This document shows, piece by piece, positions 1-7,845 of a stretch of DNA of 36,101 nt. The notes under the pieces were generated by a model. It saw only the letters and a list, made by a program, of their open reading frames with translations, was not told where the DNA came from and ran no database searches. The DNA is taken from NCBI GenBank assembly GCA_047617985.1, contig JBLGBS010000007.1, positions 1-36,101 of the forward strand. Direction: 5' to 3'. Each line of letters begins with the position of its first letter. Position 1 is the first letter of the stretch. The translations under genes and the position numbers were made by a program. The stretch is from SW-4-43-9 sp047617985. Its GTDB lineage: Archaea > Nanohalarchaeota > Nanosalinia > Nanosalinales > Nanosalinaceae.

Positions 1-374
1 CAAGAACCCTGGATATCGGCGCAGAACTAACATGCGCAGATAACTCCGGAGCAAAGAAACTGGAGATCATCGGAGTCAAAACACGACAGGGAAGAAGAAG
101 CAGAAGAGACTCAGCAGGAATCGGCGACGTAGTAATGGTAAAAATTCTGAAAGGAGATCAGGAAGTCAAAAACCAGGTCTTCGAAGCAGTAGTTGTCAGA
201 CAGAGAAAAGAATTCCAGAGACCGAACGGACTCAGAGTCAAGTTCGATGACAACGCAGCAGTCCTTGTCGAAGAAACAGGACTTCCAAAAGGATCCGTTA
301 CAAGAGGGCCGATCGCAAAAGAAGTAGTCGAAAGATACAGCCCGATCGGAAAAATCGCATCACAGGTAGTATAG
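1..374 (+). CDS. rpl14: 50S ribosomal protein uL14 (L14), 5' end missing
   Basis: This is a large-subunit protein that contacts 23S rRNA and the subunit interface. The frame is open from position 3 to the TAG ending at 374, and upstream of the first internal ATG (135) it already reads as uL14 (LTCADNSGAKKLEII), so the true start lies before the window. The conserved blocks CADNSGAK, AVVVRQRKEFQRPNG and FDDNAAVLV are visible, followed by the archaeal ending KGPVAKEV-like. It is the first gene seen of the spc-type operon and is followed after 11 nt by uL24. Identification is secure; only the amino terminus is unseen. Confidence 0.97.
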   Translation, partial: RTLDIGAELTCADNSGAKKLEIIGVKTRQGRRSRRDSAGIGDVVMVKILKGDQEVKNQVFEAVVVRQRKEFQRPNGLRVKFDDNAAVLVEETGLPKGSVTRGPIAKEVVERYSPIGKIASQVV

Positions 375-385
375 AGGTAAGAAGA

Positions 386-1135
386 ATGACACAGAAAACA
401 GAGAACTGGAGCAACAACTGGAAATCAAGCACCAACCCAAGCAAGCAGAGAAAGTACAGAGATAACGCACCTCTACACGTAAAAGACAAACTTGTATCAG
501 CCAACGCTTCTCAAGAACTTAGAGACGAGCTAGGAACCCGGACAGTAAAGGTCAGAACCGGAGACAGAGCAAAGGTAATGAGAGGCGACGAAAAAGGCGC
601 TGAAGGCATAATCAATAATATTGATAGAGAAAACGCAGTAGTATATATCGACGGAATTGATAATGAGAGAAACGATGGATCGCTACAGCAGAAAGCATTA
701 AGACCATCCAACCTACAGATAGTAGCACTAAATGTAGAAGACCCTGACAGACTGGAGAAGTTCGAAGTCGACGACTACGACTCGATCCAGGTAGATGAAG
801 AAGAACTTGAAGAAGCACTGGAAGAGGACGAAGAGGAAGAAATGATGAGCCAGATGCAGTCAGGAGAATCCGGAGCACACGAACAGTTCGAAGATCTGGA
901 TGAAGAAGAGATCGAGGAAGCAATAGAAGAAGCCGAGGAAGAAGAACCTGAAGAACAGGAAACCGAAACAGAAGATTCAGCAGACTACGAAGAAATCGTC
1001 TCAGGAACAATCAGCGATGCAAAAGACGCAATCTCCGAGATGGAGAACCCTGACTTCAATGCACTGATCGAAGCAGAAGAAAACAACAAAGACAGAAAAA
1101 CCCTCAAAGAATACCTAGAGAACCAAAAGGAGTGA
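386..1135 (+). CDS. rpl24: 50S ribosomal protein uL24 (L24) with a long acidic C-terminal extension
   Basis: This is an assembly-initiating large-subunit protein that binds 23S rRNA near the exit tunnel. The first roughly 125 of 249 residues match archaeal uL24: a basic start, then LHVKDKLVSANASQELRDEL, the KOW-type segment VKVRTGDRAKVMRGDEKGAEG, and the ALRPSNLQIVALN region. Archaeal uL24 is usually about 120 residues, so the second half is an extra tail of Glu/Asp-rich low complexity (runs such as EEEE), ending in a less biased segment DYEEIVSGTISDAKDAISE. A GAGGT ribosome-binding site lies 7 nt before the ATG. It is in the operon between uL14 and eS4. The tail function is unknown; halophilic adaptation or a chaperone or assembly role are possibilities. 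Confidence 0.95.
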   Translation: MTQKTENWSNNWKSSTNPSKQRKYRDNAPLHVKDKLVSANASQELRDELGTRTVKVRTGDRAKVMRGDEKGAEGIINNIDRENAVVYIDGIDNERNDGSLQQKALRPSNLQIVALNVEDPDRLEKFEVDDYDSIQVDEEELEEALEEDEEEEMMSQMQSGESGAHEQFEDLDEEEIEEAIEEAEEEEPEEQETETEDSADYEEIVSGTISDAKDAISEMENPDFNALIEAEENNKDRKTLKEYLENQKE

Positions 1136-1142
1136 GTAGAAA

Positions 1143-1793
1143 ATGACACACCAGAAAAGGATTCCATCCCCGAAGCATTACGCAATCAAGAGAAAAGACA
1201 ACACATACGTCTCAACAATCAAAGGATCAAGAAGTAAGGAAAACGCAATCCCGGCAGTAGTTCTGCTGAGAGACGTTTTAGAGTATGCAGAAACAGAGAA
1301 AGAAGCAAAACAGATAATCAAAAACGGAGATCTCAAGAGGAACGGAGACACTGTAAGAGATGTCAAAGAAGGCATCGGAATACTGGATATAGTTGAAATA
1401 CCGGAGACAGAGGAAACATACAGAGCAGTAAGAGATGGAAAATACCTCAAATTCATCCCGGTAGAAGACTCAAAAACAGCAGCAAAAATTGAAGATAAAG
1501 ATGTTAAAGGAGACAGGTTCATCTACCGGCTTCACAACGGGGAGAACTACTCCACAAAAGACGAATACTCAACAGGAAATACTCTGATCTTCAACTCAGG
1601 AGTAACCGAAGTCGAACTTGAAGAAGGATCAGAAGCTCTTGTGATCAAAGGAAAGCACGCAGGAGATGTCGCAGAAGTCAAAGAGATGAGAACAGAGGGT
1701 ATGCAGAGCACAGCAGTAATCGAAAACGACAGAGAGTTCGAGACAGATCTTGAAAACCTTGTAGCAGTAGAAGATATCAAGGTACAGGAGTGA
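1143..1793 (+). CDS. rps4e: 30S ribosomal protein eS4
   Basis: This is an archaeal/eukaryotic small-subunit protein absent from bacteria. The 216-residue product shows the expected N-terminal block (HQKRIPSPKHYAIKRKDNTY), then the S4-like RNA-binding segment around residues 40-80 (AVVLLRDVLEYAETEKEAKQ), the RDVKEGIGILDIVEI segment and a C-terminal KOW-like region (EALVIKGKHAGDVAEV). The length is slightly short compared with the usual 235-245. The start ATG is preceded by GGAGTGAG within 14 nt. It sits between uL24 and uL5, the normal archaeal order. Confidence 0.96.
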   Translation: MTHQKRIPSPKHYAIKRKDNTYVSTIKGSRSKENAIPAVVLLRDVLEYAETEKEAKQIIKNGDLKRNGDTVRDVKEGIGILDIVEIPETEETYRAVRDGKYLKFIPVEDSKTAAKIEDKDVKGDRFIYRLHNGENYSTKDEYSTGNTLIFNSGVTEVELEEGSEALVIKGKHAGDVAEVKEMRTEGMQSTAVIENDREFETDLENLVAVEDIKVQE

Positions 1794-1798
1794 TACAA

Positions 1799-2311
1799 AT
1801 GAGCGAAAACAAGATGAAACAGATACAGGTCAGCCAGGTAACAGTCAACATTGGAATCGGCCAGGTCGGAGACGACGTTGAAAAAGCAAAGAATCTACTG
1901 GAAAAGATAACAGGAAAACAGGCAATCAAAACAGAATCCGACGAAACAGCAAAGAACTTCGGACTAAGGAGCGGACTAAACATCGGAGCCATGGTAACGC
2001 TAAGAGATGAAGAAGCAGAGGAATTCCTGGAAAAAGTACTACCTGCAGCAGACGGCATCAAGAAATCAGCATTCGACGGAACAGGAAACTTCGGATTTGG
2101 AATCTCAGAGTACATCGATGTACCGGGAGTCGAATACGACTCAGACATCGGTATGATGGGATTCGAGGTCGCAGTAAAACTGGAGAGACCAGGATACCGT
2201 GTGAAGAAAAGAGACCACAAGCCGAACCAGATTGGAAAAGAACACAAAGTAACCGACGACGAAGCAGTAGAATTTATCGAAGACCGGTTCGAAATCGAGG
2301 TGACTGAATAA
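1799..2311 (+). CDS. rpl5: 50S ribosomal protein uL5 (L5)
   Basis: This is a 5S rRNA-binding protein of the central protuberance. Visible family blocks are VTVNIGIGQVGDDVEKAKNL, ITGKQAIKTESDETAKNFGL and the glycine-rich GNFGFGISEYIDVPGVEY. A GTG in the same frame at 1790 overlaps the eS4 stop, but I prefer the ATG at 1799 because GGAG at 1787-1790 lies 8 nt before it. That gives 170 residues, normal for archaea. The stop is followed almost immediately by uS14. Confidence 0.96.
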   Translation: MSENKMKQIQVSQVTVNIGIGQVGDDVEKAKNLLEKITGKQAIKTESDETAKNFGLRSGLNIGAMVTLRDEEAEEFLEKVLPAADGIKKSAFDGTGNFGFGISEYIDVPGVEYDSDIGMMGFEVAVKLERPGYRVKKRDHKPNQIGKEHKVTDDEAVEFIEDRFEIEVTE

Positions 2312-2312
2312 A

Positions 2313-2537
2313 ATGTCATATGAGGGAGTACTTGAACAGATAAAACACAAGAAAGGAAAGAAAGAGAAATTCGAGAAAAACAACTCACCGAAGGAAAGAG
2401 ACTACGGAAAAGCCAAGAAAGAATGCAGAAGATGCGGAAGAACAGGCAGAGGAGTCATCAGCCAGTACGGACTCAACTACTGCAGACAGTGCTTCCGTGA
2501 AATCGCAGAAGAAATCGGATTTGAACAGCTCAAATAG
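2313..2537 (+). CDS. rps14: 30S ribosomal protein uS14 (zinc-binding type)
   Basis: This is a small-subunit head protein. Cysteines at 38, 41, 57 and 60 form the CRRC ... CRQC zinc site typical of the zinc-containing form, with the family block GRGVISQYGLNYCRQCFRE. At 74 residues it is about 20 longer than usual archaeal uS14; the additional part is a basic, Lys/Glu-rich N-terminal extension (residues 1-25). The start ATG is 1 nt after the uL5 stop. A later start is not obvious, since no other ATG or GTG precedes the zinc domain. Confidence 0.95.
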   Translation: MSYEGVLEQIKHKKGKKEKFEKNNSPKERDYGKAKKECRRCGRTGRGVISQYGLNYCRQCFREIAEEIGFEQLK

Positions 2538-2550
2538 GTGAAAAAGGAAA

Positions 2551-2940
2551 ATGCAACATGATACACTCAGCGACGCACTAAGCTCAATAAACAACGCAGC
2601 AAGACAGGGTAAGACACACGCAAAAGTCAGCCCTACAAGCAACCTTATCCAGAACGTCCTGCTCAAACTGCAGGAAGAAGGGTACATAGGAGTATTCGAA
2701 CTAATAGAGGACGGAAAAGGCGGAAAATTCAAGGTAGAAGTAGAATCAGCAGTAAACAAATGCGAACCGATCAAGCCGAACTTTTACGTCGGCAGTGACG
2801 AATACACCAAATGGGCTAAAAGATACCTGCCAGCCCAGGGATTCGGAAAAATCATTGTAACAACACCAGAAGGAGTACTTACCCACGAAGAAGCAGTAGA
2901 AGAAAACGTGGGAGGAAAACTCCTCGGATACGTCTACTAA
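2551..2940 (+). CDS. rps8: 30S ribosomal protein uS8 (S8)
   Basis: This is a primary 16S rRNA-binding protein of the platform. The 129-residue length and the blocks DTLSDALSSINNAARQGK (N-terminal helix), LIQNVLLKLQEEGYIG and the carboxy-terminal GFGKIIVTTPEGVLTHEEA and GGKLLGYVY are characteristic of archaeal uS8. The spacing in the operon is 13 nt from uS14 and 0 nt to the GTG start of uL6. Confidence 0.97.
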   Translation: MQHDTLSDALSSINNAARQGKTHAKVSPTSNLIQNVLLKLQEEGYIGVFELIEDGKGGKFKVEVESAVNKCEPIKPNFYVGSDEYTKWAKRYLPAQGFGKIIVTTPEGVLTHEEAVEENVGGKLLGYVY

Positions 2941-3474
2941 GTGGTTAAAGTGAAAGAAACAGTTGAACTACCGGAAGACTTTGAAGCAGAATACACAGAT
3001 GGAATCCTCACAGTAGAAGGAAACGGCGAGGAAGTAGAGAAGAAACTACAGCACGCACTTGTAGACGTAGAAGTAGAAGGAGATAAAGTGGTTTTCTCAA
3101 CAGAAGAGACAAAGAGAAGCATAAAAAGCATAGTAAGCACGTTCAGAAGCCACACAGAAAACATAGTAGAAGGACTTCAAAACGAGCATGTCTACAAGAT
3201 GAAAGGTGTGTACGCACACTTCCCTATGACAATCAAACAGGAATCAAACAAAGTCCTGATAGAAAACTTCATGGGAGAAAGAGAACCTCGTGAAATCGAT
3301 ATTGAAGAAGGAGTAACAGTAGAAGTAGACGGCGAAGACCTCACAATCAGAGGCGCAGACAAAGACGCAGTAAGCCAGACCGCCGGTAAAATCGAACAGG
3401 CATGTAAGAAAGGAGACAGAGATCCAAGGACATTCCAAGACGGAGTCTACATTACAAGCAGAGGTGAAGAATAA
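2941..3474 (+). CDS. rpl6: 50S ribosomal protein uL6 (L6)
   Basis: This is a large-subunit protein near the sarcin-ricin region. It has two tandem L6 domains: the first around residues 1-80 (ELPEDFEAEYTDGILTVEG) and the second from about 85 (YKMKGVYAHFPMTIKQE, then DGEDLTIRGADKDAVSQTAG and the terminal RTFQDGVYI). It starts with a GTG directly after the uS8 stop; a second in-frame GTG 9 nt downstream is an alternative start. The TAA stop overlaps the next ATG by one base (TAATG), suggesting translational coupling with eL32. Confidence 0.95.
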   Translation: MVKVKETVELPEDFEAEYTDGILTVEGNGEEVEKKLQHALVDVEVEGDKVVFSTEETKRSIKSIVSTFRSHTENIVEGLQNEHVYKMKGVYAHFPMTIKQESNKVLIENFMGEREPREIDIEEGVTVEVDGEDLTIRGADKDAVSQTAGKIEQACKKGDRDPRTFQDGVYITSRGEE

Positions 3475-3830
3475 TGAGCAGGAAAAAGAAGAAATTCAAG
3501 AGAGAGAACAGCCACAAAAAGGCTCAGACACCTGAATCATGGAGAAGGCCTAAAGGAGGACATTCCAGAATAAGACTGGAGGTAAACGGAGCACCTGCAA
3601 AACCAAAAGCAGGATACCGAACAGACAAAGAAATCAGAGGACTCCACCCATCAGGATTTGAAGAAGTAATGGTTCACAACACAGACGACCTAGAAGATAT
3701 CGATCCGGAGACCGAAGCAGCAAGAATCGGATCAACGGTCGGCGGAAGAAAAAGAGCAGAGATAATTGAAAAAGCTGACGAAGAAGAAATCAAAGTACTC
3801 AACGGAGAAACCGAAGGTGAAGAAGAATGA
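3474..3830 (+). CDS. rpl32e: 50S ribosomal protein eL32
   Basis: This is an archaeal/eukaryotic large-subunit protein. The 118-residue product has a very basic N-terminus and the typical WRRPKGGHSRIRLE block, then GYRTDKEIRGLHPSGFEEVMVHN and the end RIGSTVGGRKRAEIIEKA. It has a short acidic tail. Its start overlaps the uL6 stop by one base and its stop overlaps the eL19 start (ATGA), so it is tightly coupled on both sides. Confidence 0.95.
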   Translation: MSRKKKKFKRENSHKKAQTPESWRRPKGGHSRIRLEVNGAPAKPKAGYRTDKEIRGLHPSGFEEVMVHNTDDLEDIDPETEAARIGSTVGGRKRAEIIEKADEEEIKVLNGETEGEEE

Positions 3831-4270
3831 CAGACCTTAAATCACAGAAAAGAATGGCAGCAGAAGTAATGGATGTCGGAGAATCCAGAGTAAGAATTGA
3901 CCCTGAAGAGCAGGAAAAAGTGGAGGAAGCAATCACAAGAAACGACATCAGAAACCTGATTGAATCAGGTGTAATCGAGAAAAGAGATGTTAAAGGAACC
4001 TCCAAGGCCAGAAGCAAAGAGATCAAGAAGCAGAAAGCAAAAGGAAGAAGAAAAGGGCACGGAAACCGGAAGGGAAAGAAGACAGCAAGGAAGGACTCCA
4101 AAGAGAAATGGATGGAAAATATAAGAGCAATCAGAGCAAGACTGAAAGAGATGAAGGAAGAAGGAGACGTCGACAACGACACCTACTGGGATCTGTACAA
4201 CATGGCGAAGGGAGGATTCTTCAGAGATACAAACCACCTGGAAAACCACGTGGAGAACAAACTTGAGTGA
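3827..4270 (+). CDS. rpl19e: 50S ribosomal protein eL19
   Basis: This protein contributes to an inter-subunit bridge in archaea and eukaryotes. The family hallmark is seen as QKRMAAEVMDVGESRVRIDP at the start, followed by the basic linker KGRRKGHGNRKGKKTAR around residues 70-87 and the helical end DNDTYWDLYNMAKGGFFR. The length of 147 is normal. The ATG overlaps the eL32 stop by 4 nt. Confidence 0.96.
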   Translation: MTDLKSQKRMAAEVMDVGESRVRIDPEEQEKVEEAITRNDIRNLIESGVIEKRDVKGTSKARSKEIKKQKAKGRRKGHGNRKGKKTARKDSKEKWMENIRAIRARLKEMKEEGDVDNDTYWDLYNMAKGGFFRDTNHLENHVENKLE

Positions 4271-4276
4271 TCAACA

Positions 4277-4786
4277 ATGGCAGATAACACAAACTACGAA
4301 GTACCGTTCAGAAGACGAAGAGAGCAGAAAACCGACTACAAGCAGAGAAGAAATCTGCTGAAATCAGGGAAACCAAGAGCAGTCGTAAGACTTTCAAACA
4401 ACCATACTAGAGTACACTTCTCACACTACGAAAGAGAAGGAGACAAAAACACTGCACAGACAGTCAGCAAAGAACTGGAGGACTACGGATGGGAAAACCA
4501 CACAGGAAACCTTCCAGCAGCATACCTGACAGGATTCCTGGCAGGTAAGAAAGCAGAAGTAAACGAAGCAGTACTCGACCTCGGACTTAAAGAAACCAAG
4601 AAAGGAGGAAAAATGTTCGCAGCTCTACAGGGAATGATAGACGCAGGAGTAGAAATCCCTGCAGGAGAAGAAGTAATCCCAGAAGAATCAAGGCTTAGAG
4701 GCGAACACATCGAGGAGATGACAGGAGAAAACGTACCGGAAAACTTTGAAACAGTTAAAGAAAACATCAAAGGTGAACTAGAATGA
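4277..4786 (+). CDS. rpl18: 50S ribosomal protein uL18 (L18)
   Basis: This is a 5S rRNA-binding protein that, with uL5, forms the central protuberance. Family features are VPFRRRREQKTDYKQRRNLL near the N-terminus, KPRAVVRLSNNHTRVHF and the conserved NLPAAYLTGFLAGKKA segment around residue 75-90. The length of 169 is slightly shorter than most archaeal uL18 (about 190). The stop overlaps the start of uS5 (ATGA). Confidence 0.95.
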   Translation: MADNTNYEVPFRRRREQKTDYKQRRNLLKSGKPRAVVRLSNNHTRVHFSHYEREGDKNTAQTVSKELEDYGWENHTGNLPAAYLTGFLAGKKAEVNEAVLDLGLKETKKGGKMFAALQGMIDAGVEIPAGEEVIPEESRLRGEHIEEMTGENVPENFETVKENIKGELE

Positions 4787-5445
4787 GCGAACAGGAAATG
4801 GAAGAAGAGGAAATCTGGAAACCGAAGACCAAACTCGGAAAAATGGTTGCAAACGGCCAGATAACAAACATAGTAGACGCACTGGAGTCAGACTACAAGC
4901 TGATGGAAGCAGAAATAGTAGACCAGTTAGAAGAGCTTGACGAAGAAGTAATCCTTATCGGAGGAACACCTGGAAAAGGTGGCGGAAAAAGAAGAACAGT
5001 ATCGAAAAGAACATGCCGAATGCACAAATCCGGCGGAAGATACTCAACAAAAGCAATGTCAGTACTAGGAAACCGTAGAAATGTAATCGGGCTCGGCGAA
5101 GGAGACGCAAACGATACCCGTGCAGCAATTGAAGACGCAAACCGTAAAGCAAAACTCAATCTCATCCAGGTAACACAGGGATGCGGGTCATGGGAATGCT
5201 CATGCGGAACAGATCATACAGTACCTTTCGAAGTAGAAGGAAGCAGTGGCTCAGTTACTGTAACAGTCAAACCTGCACCGAAAGGAATCGGACTCGCATG
5301 CTCAGACGAACTCAAGAAAATGTTCGAACTAGCAGGATACACAGACGTATGGGTAAACGCAAGAGGAACAACACGAACCCGTGAAAACCTGATGAAAGCA
5401 GCCTTCAACGCACTGAAGAAGGTTAACGAGTACAAACAGGAGTGA
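4783..5445 (+). CDS. rps5: 30S ribosomal protein uS5 (S5)
   Basis: This small-subunit protein is important for decoding accuracy. The 220-residue product shows the double-stranded RNA-binding-like part around residues 65-130 (RTCRMHKSGGRYSTKAMSVL, GNRRNVIGLGEGDANDTR) and the C-terminal domain (KPAPKGIGLACSDELKKMF, GTTRTRENLMKAAFNAL). A pair of Cys-containing segments (CGSWECSCG, residues 132-140) corresponds to the archaeal version of the loop. The start overlaps the uL18 stop by 4 nt. Confidence 0.96.
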   Translation: MSEQEMEEEEIWKPKTKLGKMVANGQITNIVDALESDYKLMEAEIVDQLEELDEEVILIGGTPGKGGGKRRTVSKRTCRMHKSGGRYSTKAMSVLGNRRNVIGLGEGDANDTRAAIEDANRKAKLNLIQVTQGCGSWECSCGTDHTVPFEVEGSSGSVTVTVKPAPKGIGLACSDELKKMFELAGYTDVWVNARGTTRTRENLMKAAFNALKKVNEYKQE

Positions 5446-5453
5446 AAACAAAA

Positions 5454-5801
5454 ATGATAGCAGCAGTAAAGGTCAGAGGAAGCATCGACGCAAGACAGAA
5501 AGCAAAGAGAACACTGGAAGATCTCAACATGCACAAGAGAAACCAGTGCGTAGTATTTGAAGACACAGACTCAATCCGGGGAATGCTTAACACCGCTAAA
5601 GACTACATAACCTACGGAGAAATCAGTGAGGAAACACTGGAGAAACTTGAAGAGAGAAACGGAGAGGAACTTGAAAGCGGTGACACAGTAAACCTGGCGC
5701 CTCCAACAGGCGGATTCAGAGACACCAAAAAACAGGTAGGGCAGGGCGGAAGCCTCGGCAAAAGAGACAATCTGGACGAACTCGTCCAGAAAATGGTTTA
5801 A
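5454..5801 (+). CDS. rpl30: 50S ribosomal protein uL30 (L30), short form
   Basis: The ferredoxin-like L30 fold is indicated by MIAAVKVRGSIDARQKAKRT and LNMHKRNQCVVFEDTDSIRG, followed by archaeal-type elements YITYGEISEETLEKL and FRDTKKQVGQGGSLGKR. The product is 115 residues from ATG 5454, against about 150 in most archaea. An in-frame GTG at 5442 lies inside the uS5 stop overlap; I chose the ATG because GGAG at 5439-5442 is placed 11 nt before it and because uL30 proteins begin close to the AVKVRG strand. Confidence 0.93.
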   Translation: MIAAVKVRGSIDARQKAKRTLEDLNMHKRNQCVVFEDTDSIRGMLNTAKDYITYGEISEETLEKLEERNGEELESGDTVNLAPPTGGFRDTKKQVGQGGSLGKRDNLDELVQKMV

Positions 5802-5813
5802 GGTGATTTTTCA

Positions 5814-6254
5814 ATGACAAAAAGACGCTCAAAGAAAAATAAGTCAGGAACTCACGGACACGGATCAAGCAAGAAAAACAGAGGAGCAGGAAACCGTGGA
5901 GGAAGAGGAAACGCCGGAAGAGGAAAGAAAGCTAAGCACGAAAAAATGACCGAAGACGGTCTGCACAAACTCGGAGAAAAAGGAGAAGGTTTCAAAGACG
6001 CAGAAGATCAGACCGGAATCAACCTCCGAGACATCGACCAGAGAATCGAGACATTTGTCGAAGCAGGAGTAGCAGAGGAAACAGACGACGGCTACAAATT
6101 CAATGCTGAAGAAGCAGGATACGAGAAAATCCTGGGCGGAGGAAAACTTACACAGGAAATAGAGATACACGCAGAGAAGTTCTCCTCAACAGCAGAAGAC
6201 AAGATCGAAGAAGCAGGAGCCAAAGCAGTTAAAGTAGGAGACGAAGAAGAGTAA
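5814..6254 (+). CDS. rpl15: 50S ribosomal protein uL15 (L15)
   Basis: This large-subunit protein assembles late. The N-terminal 40 residues are the basic glycine-rich segment typical of uL15 (GTHGHGSSKKNRGAGNRGG), followed by an acidic globular region including KILGGGKLTQEIEIHAEKFS. The length of 146 fits archaeal homologues. It is the last ribosomal gene before secY in this operon, with a 49-nt gap to secY. Confidence 0.95.
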   Translation: MTKRRSKKNKSGTHGHGSSKKNRGAGNRGGRGNAGRGKKAKHEKMTEDGLHKLGEKGEGFKDAEDQTGINLRDIDQRIETFVEAGVAEETDDGYKFNAEEAGYEKILGGGKLTQEIEIHAEKFSSTAEDKIEEAGAKAVKVGDEEE

Positions 6255-6303
6255 CCGTTAATATACTCTGATTTCAATAATTCATTAAGGTGTCCAAAAC
6301 TAG

Positions 6304-7749
6304 ATGTCAGTATTACTACAGGCAGCAGGCTACCTCCCAAGCGTAGAGGAACCGGAGAAAGAGCAGACTCTAAAGCAGATGCTGACATGGACAGGAATCG
6401 TACTTGTACTATACTTTGTTCTAGGATCAATCGACATATATGGAGCTAACTCCGCAGCAGTACAGCAGGCACTTAACAGCCTTCAAACATTCCAGACACT
6501 GCTCGGAGCACAGATCGGATCAATAATCACACTCGGTATTGGTCCAATTGTAACAGCATCGATTGTCCTCCAGATGATGGTAGGATCAGAACTACTGCCG
6601 TGGGATACCAATACACAGGAAGGACAGCAAAAGTTCCAGGCAACGCAGAAACTACTCGCATATGTTCTGACAATCGTACAGGCATTCGGATACGTCCTGT
6701 CAGGAACATTTGGAAACGTAGCAGGAGACCCTGCATTAATCCTTCTGCTAGCAGGACAGATCTCACTCGGAGGATGGCTGATAATCATGATGGACGACCT
6801 AGTCCAGAAATGGGGATTCGGATCAGGAGTAGGACTATTCATCGCAGCCGGAGTATCAAAACAGGTATATGTAGCAATTATCTCCCCACTTACAACCTCA
6901 GGAACACTTTACTGGATGGTGAATGGTAACCCTGTAGGAGCAGTATTCAGGTTCGCTACAACACTTGAATTCACCTCACTAATACCAATAATATCAACAA
7001 TCGCGGTCTTCTCCGCAGTAGTATACATGCAGATCATGAAAGTGGAAATCCCACTGACATTCGGAAATGTCAGAGGATTCGGACAGAAATGGCCGCTCAA
7101 ATTCATATACACATCAAACATGCCAGTAATTTTAATCGCAGCACTTGTATCCAACTTCCAGATCCTGGGAACAACATTAGCCGGGCCAGATGGATGCAGT
7201 ATCCTGGGATGCGTCAACTCACAGGGACAGGCATCATCCGGACTAATCGGTTTACTGACAGCACCACAGCAGTTCGCAACCAACCTGATCTCAGGAGGAT
7301 TCGGAAGCATAAACATACTAACAGAAGCAACAATCGCAGGCTTAAGCTTCCCGATGCTCAGCACACAGACAGGAAGCCTTTTCCATGTACTGTTCTACCT
7401 ATCAGTCTACACATTCGGTTCAATGCTGTTCTCCATCTTCTGGATGAAAACATCCGGTCAGGACGCAGACTCTGTAGCAGAACAGATCCAGCAGACCGGT
7501 ATGAAAGTACCAGGATTCAGAAAAGACAAACGAGTCATCAAAAAAGTACTCAACAGGTACATCCCTGGACTGACAATCCTATCCGGACTCGCAGTAGGTC
7601 TCCTCGCAGGTCTTGCAAACATGACACAGGCAGCCGGAGGAGGAACCGGTATCCTGCTGACAGTCATGATCCTTTACAGACTGTACGAACAGCTGGCACA
7701 AAAACACATGGAAGAACTCCACCCAGCCATGAAGGACTTCATGCAGTAA
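6304..7749 (+). CDS. secY: Preprotein translocase subunit SecY
   Basis: This is the central pore of the Sec translocon in the cytoplasmic membrane. The 481-residue protein has about ten hydrophobic segments. Typical elements are the amphipathic N-terminal helix with EEPEKEQTLKQMLTWTGIV, the plug/TM2 region GAQIGSIITLGIGPIVTASI, KWGFGSGVGLFIAAGVSK (TM4-5) and the cytosolic loop after TM8 with VAEQIQQTGMKVPGFRKDKR. A cysteine pair around residues 297-303 (CSILGC) lies in an extracytoplasmic loop. It terminates the ribosomal operon, as in most archaea. No adk follows it here. Confidence 0.98.
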   Translation: MSVLLQAAGYLPSVEEPEKEQTLKQMLTWTGIVLVLYFVLGSIDIYGANSAAVQQALNSLQTFQTLLGAQIGSIITLGIGPIVTASIVLQMMVGSELLPWDTNTQEGQQKFQATQKLLAYVLTIVQAFGYVLSGTFGNVAGDPALILLLAGQISLGGWLIIMMDDLVQKWGFGSGVGLFIAAGVSKQVYVAIISPLTTSGTLYWMVNGNPVGAVFRFATTLEFTSLIPIISTIAVFSAVVYMQIMKVEIPLTFGNVRGFGQKWPLKFIYTSNMPVILIAALVSNFQILGTTLAGPDGCSILGCVNSQGQASSGLIGLLTAPQQFATNLISGGFGSINILTEATIAGLSFPMLSTQTGSLFHVLFYLSVYTFGSMLFSIFWMKTSGQDADSVAEQIQQTGMKVPGFRKDKRVIKKVLNRYIPGLTILSGLAVGLLAGLANMTQAAGGGTGILLTVMILYRLYEQLAQKHMEELHPAMKDFMQ

Positions 7750-7809
7750 AGAACAAAGAAGGGAAATTGATTAACCACTCTTGACTTCTAACAGTCCGGA
7801 AAGCTTTGG

Positions 7810-7817
7810 TTTAAAAG
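7810..7817 (+). promoter_or_regulatory. TATA box for the EMC3-like gene
   Basis: TTTAAAAG lies about 32 nt before the ATG at 7846, the expected distance for an archaeal promoter with a very short leader. It is followed by a small inverted repeat AGGC-ttcact-GCCT. The 96-nt gap after secY therefore looks like a transcription-unit boundary. Confidence 0.55.
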
Positions 7818-7845
7818 GCTTCACTGCCTAAAATATTTTCACAGC

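Noticed and set aside
612..1010. Leu/Arg-rich minus-strand frame opposite uL24
   Set aside because: It is the antisense of the acidic GAA/GAG-rich tail; the composition is an artefact.
7089..7784. 231-codon plus-strand frame inside secY
   Set aside because: It is a shifted frame of secY with Arg/His/Thr-rich low-quality sequence and no family features.
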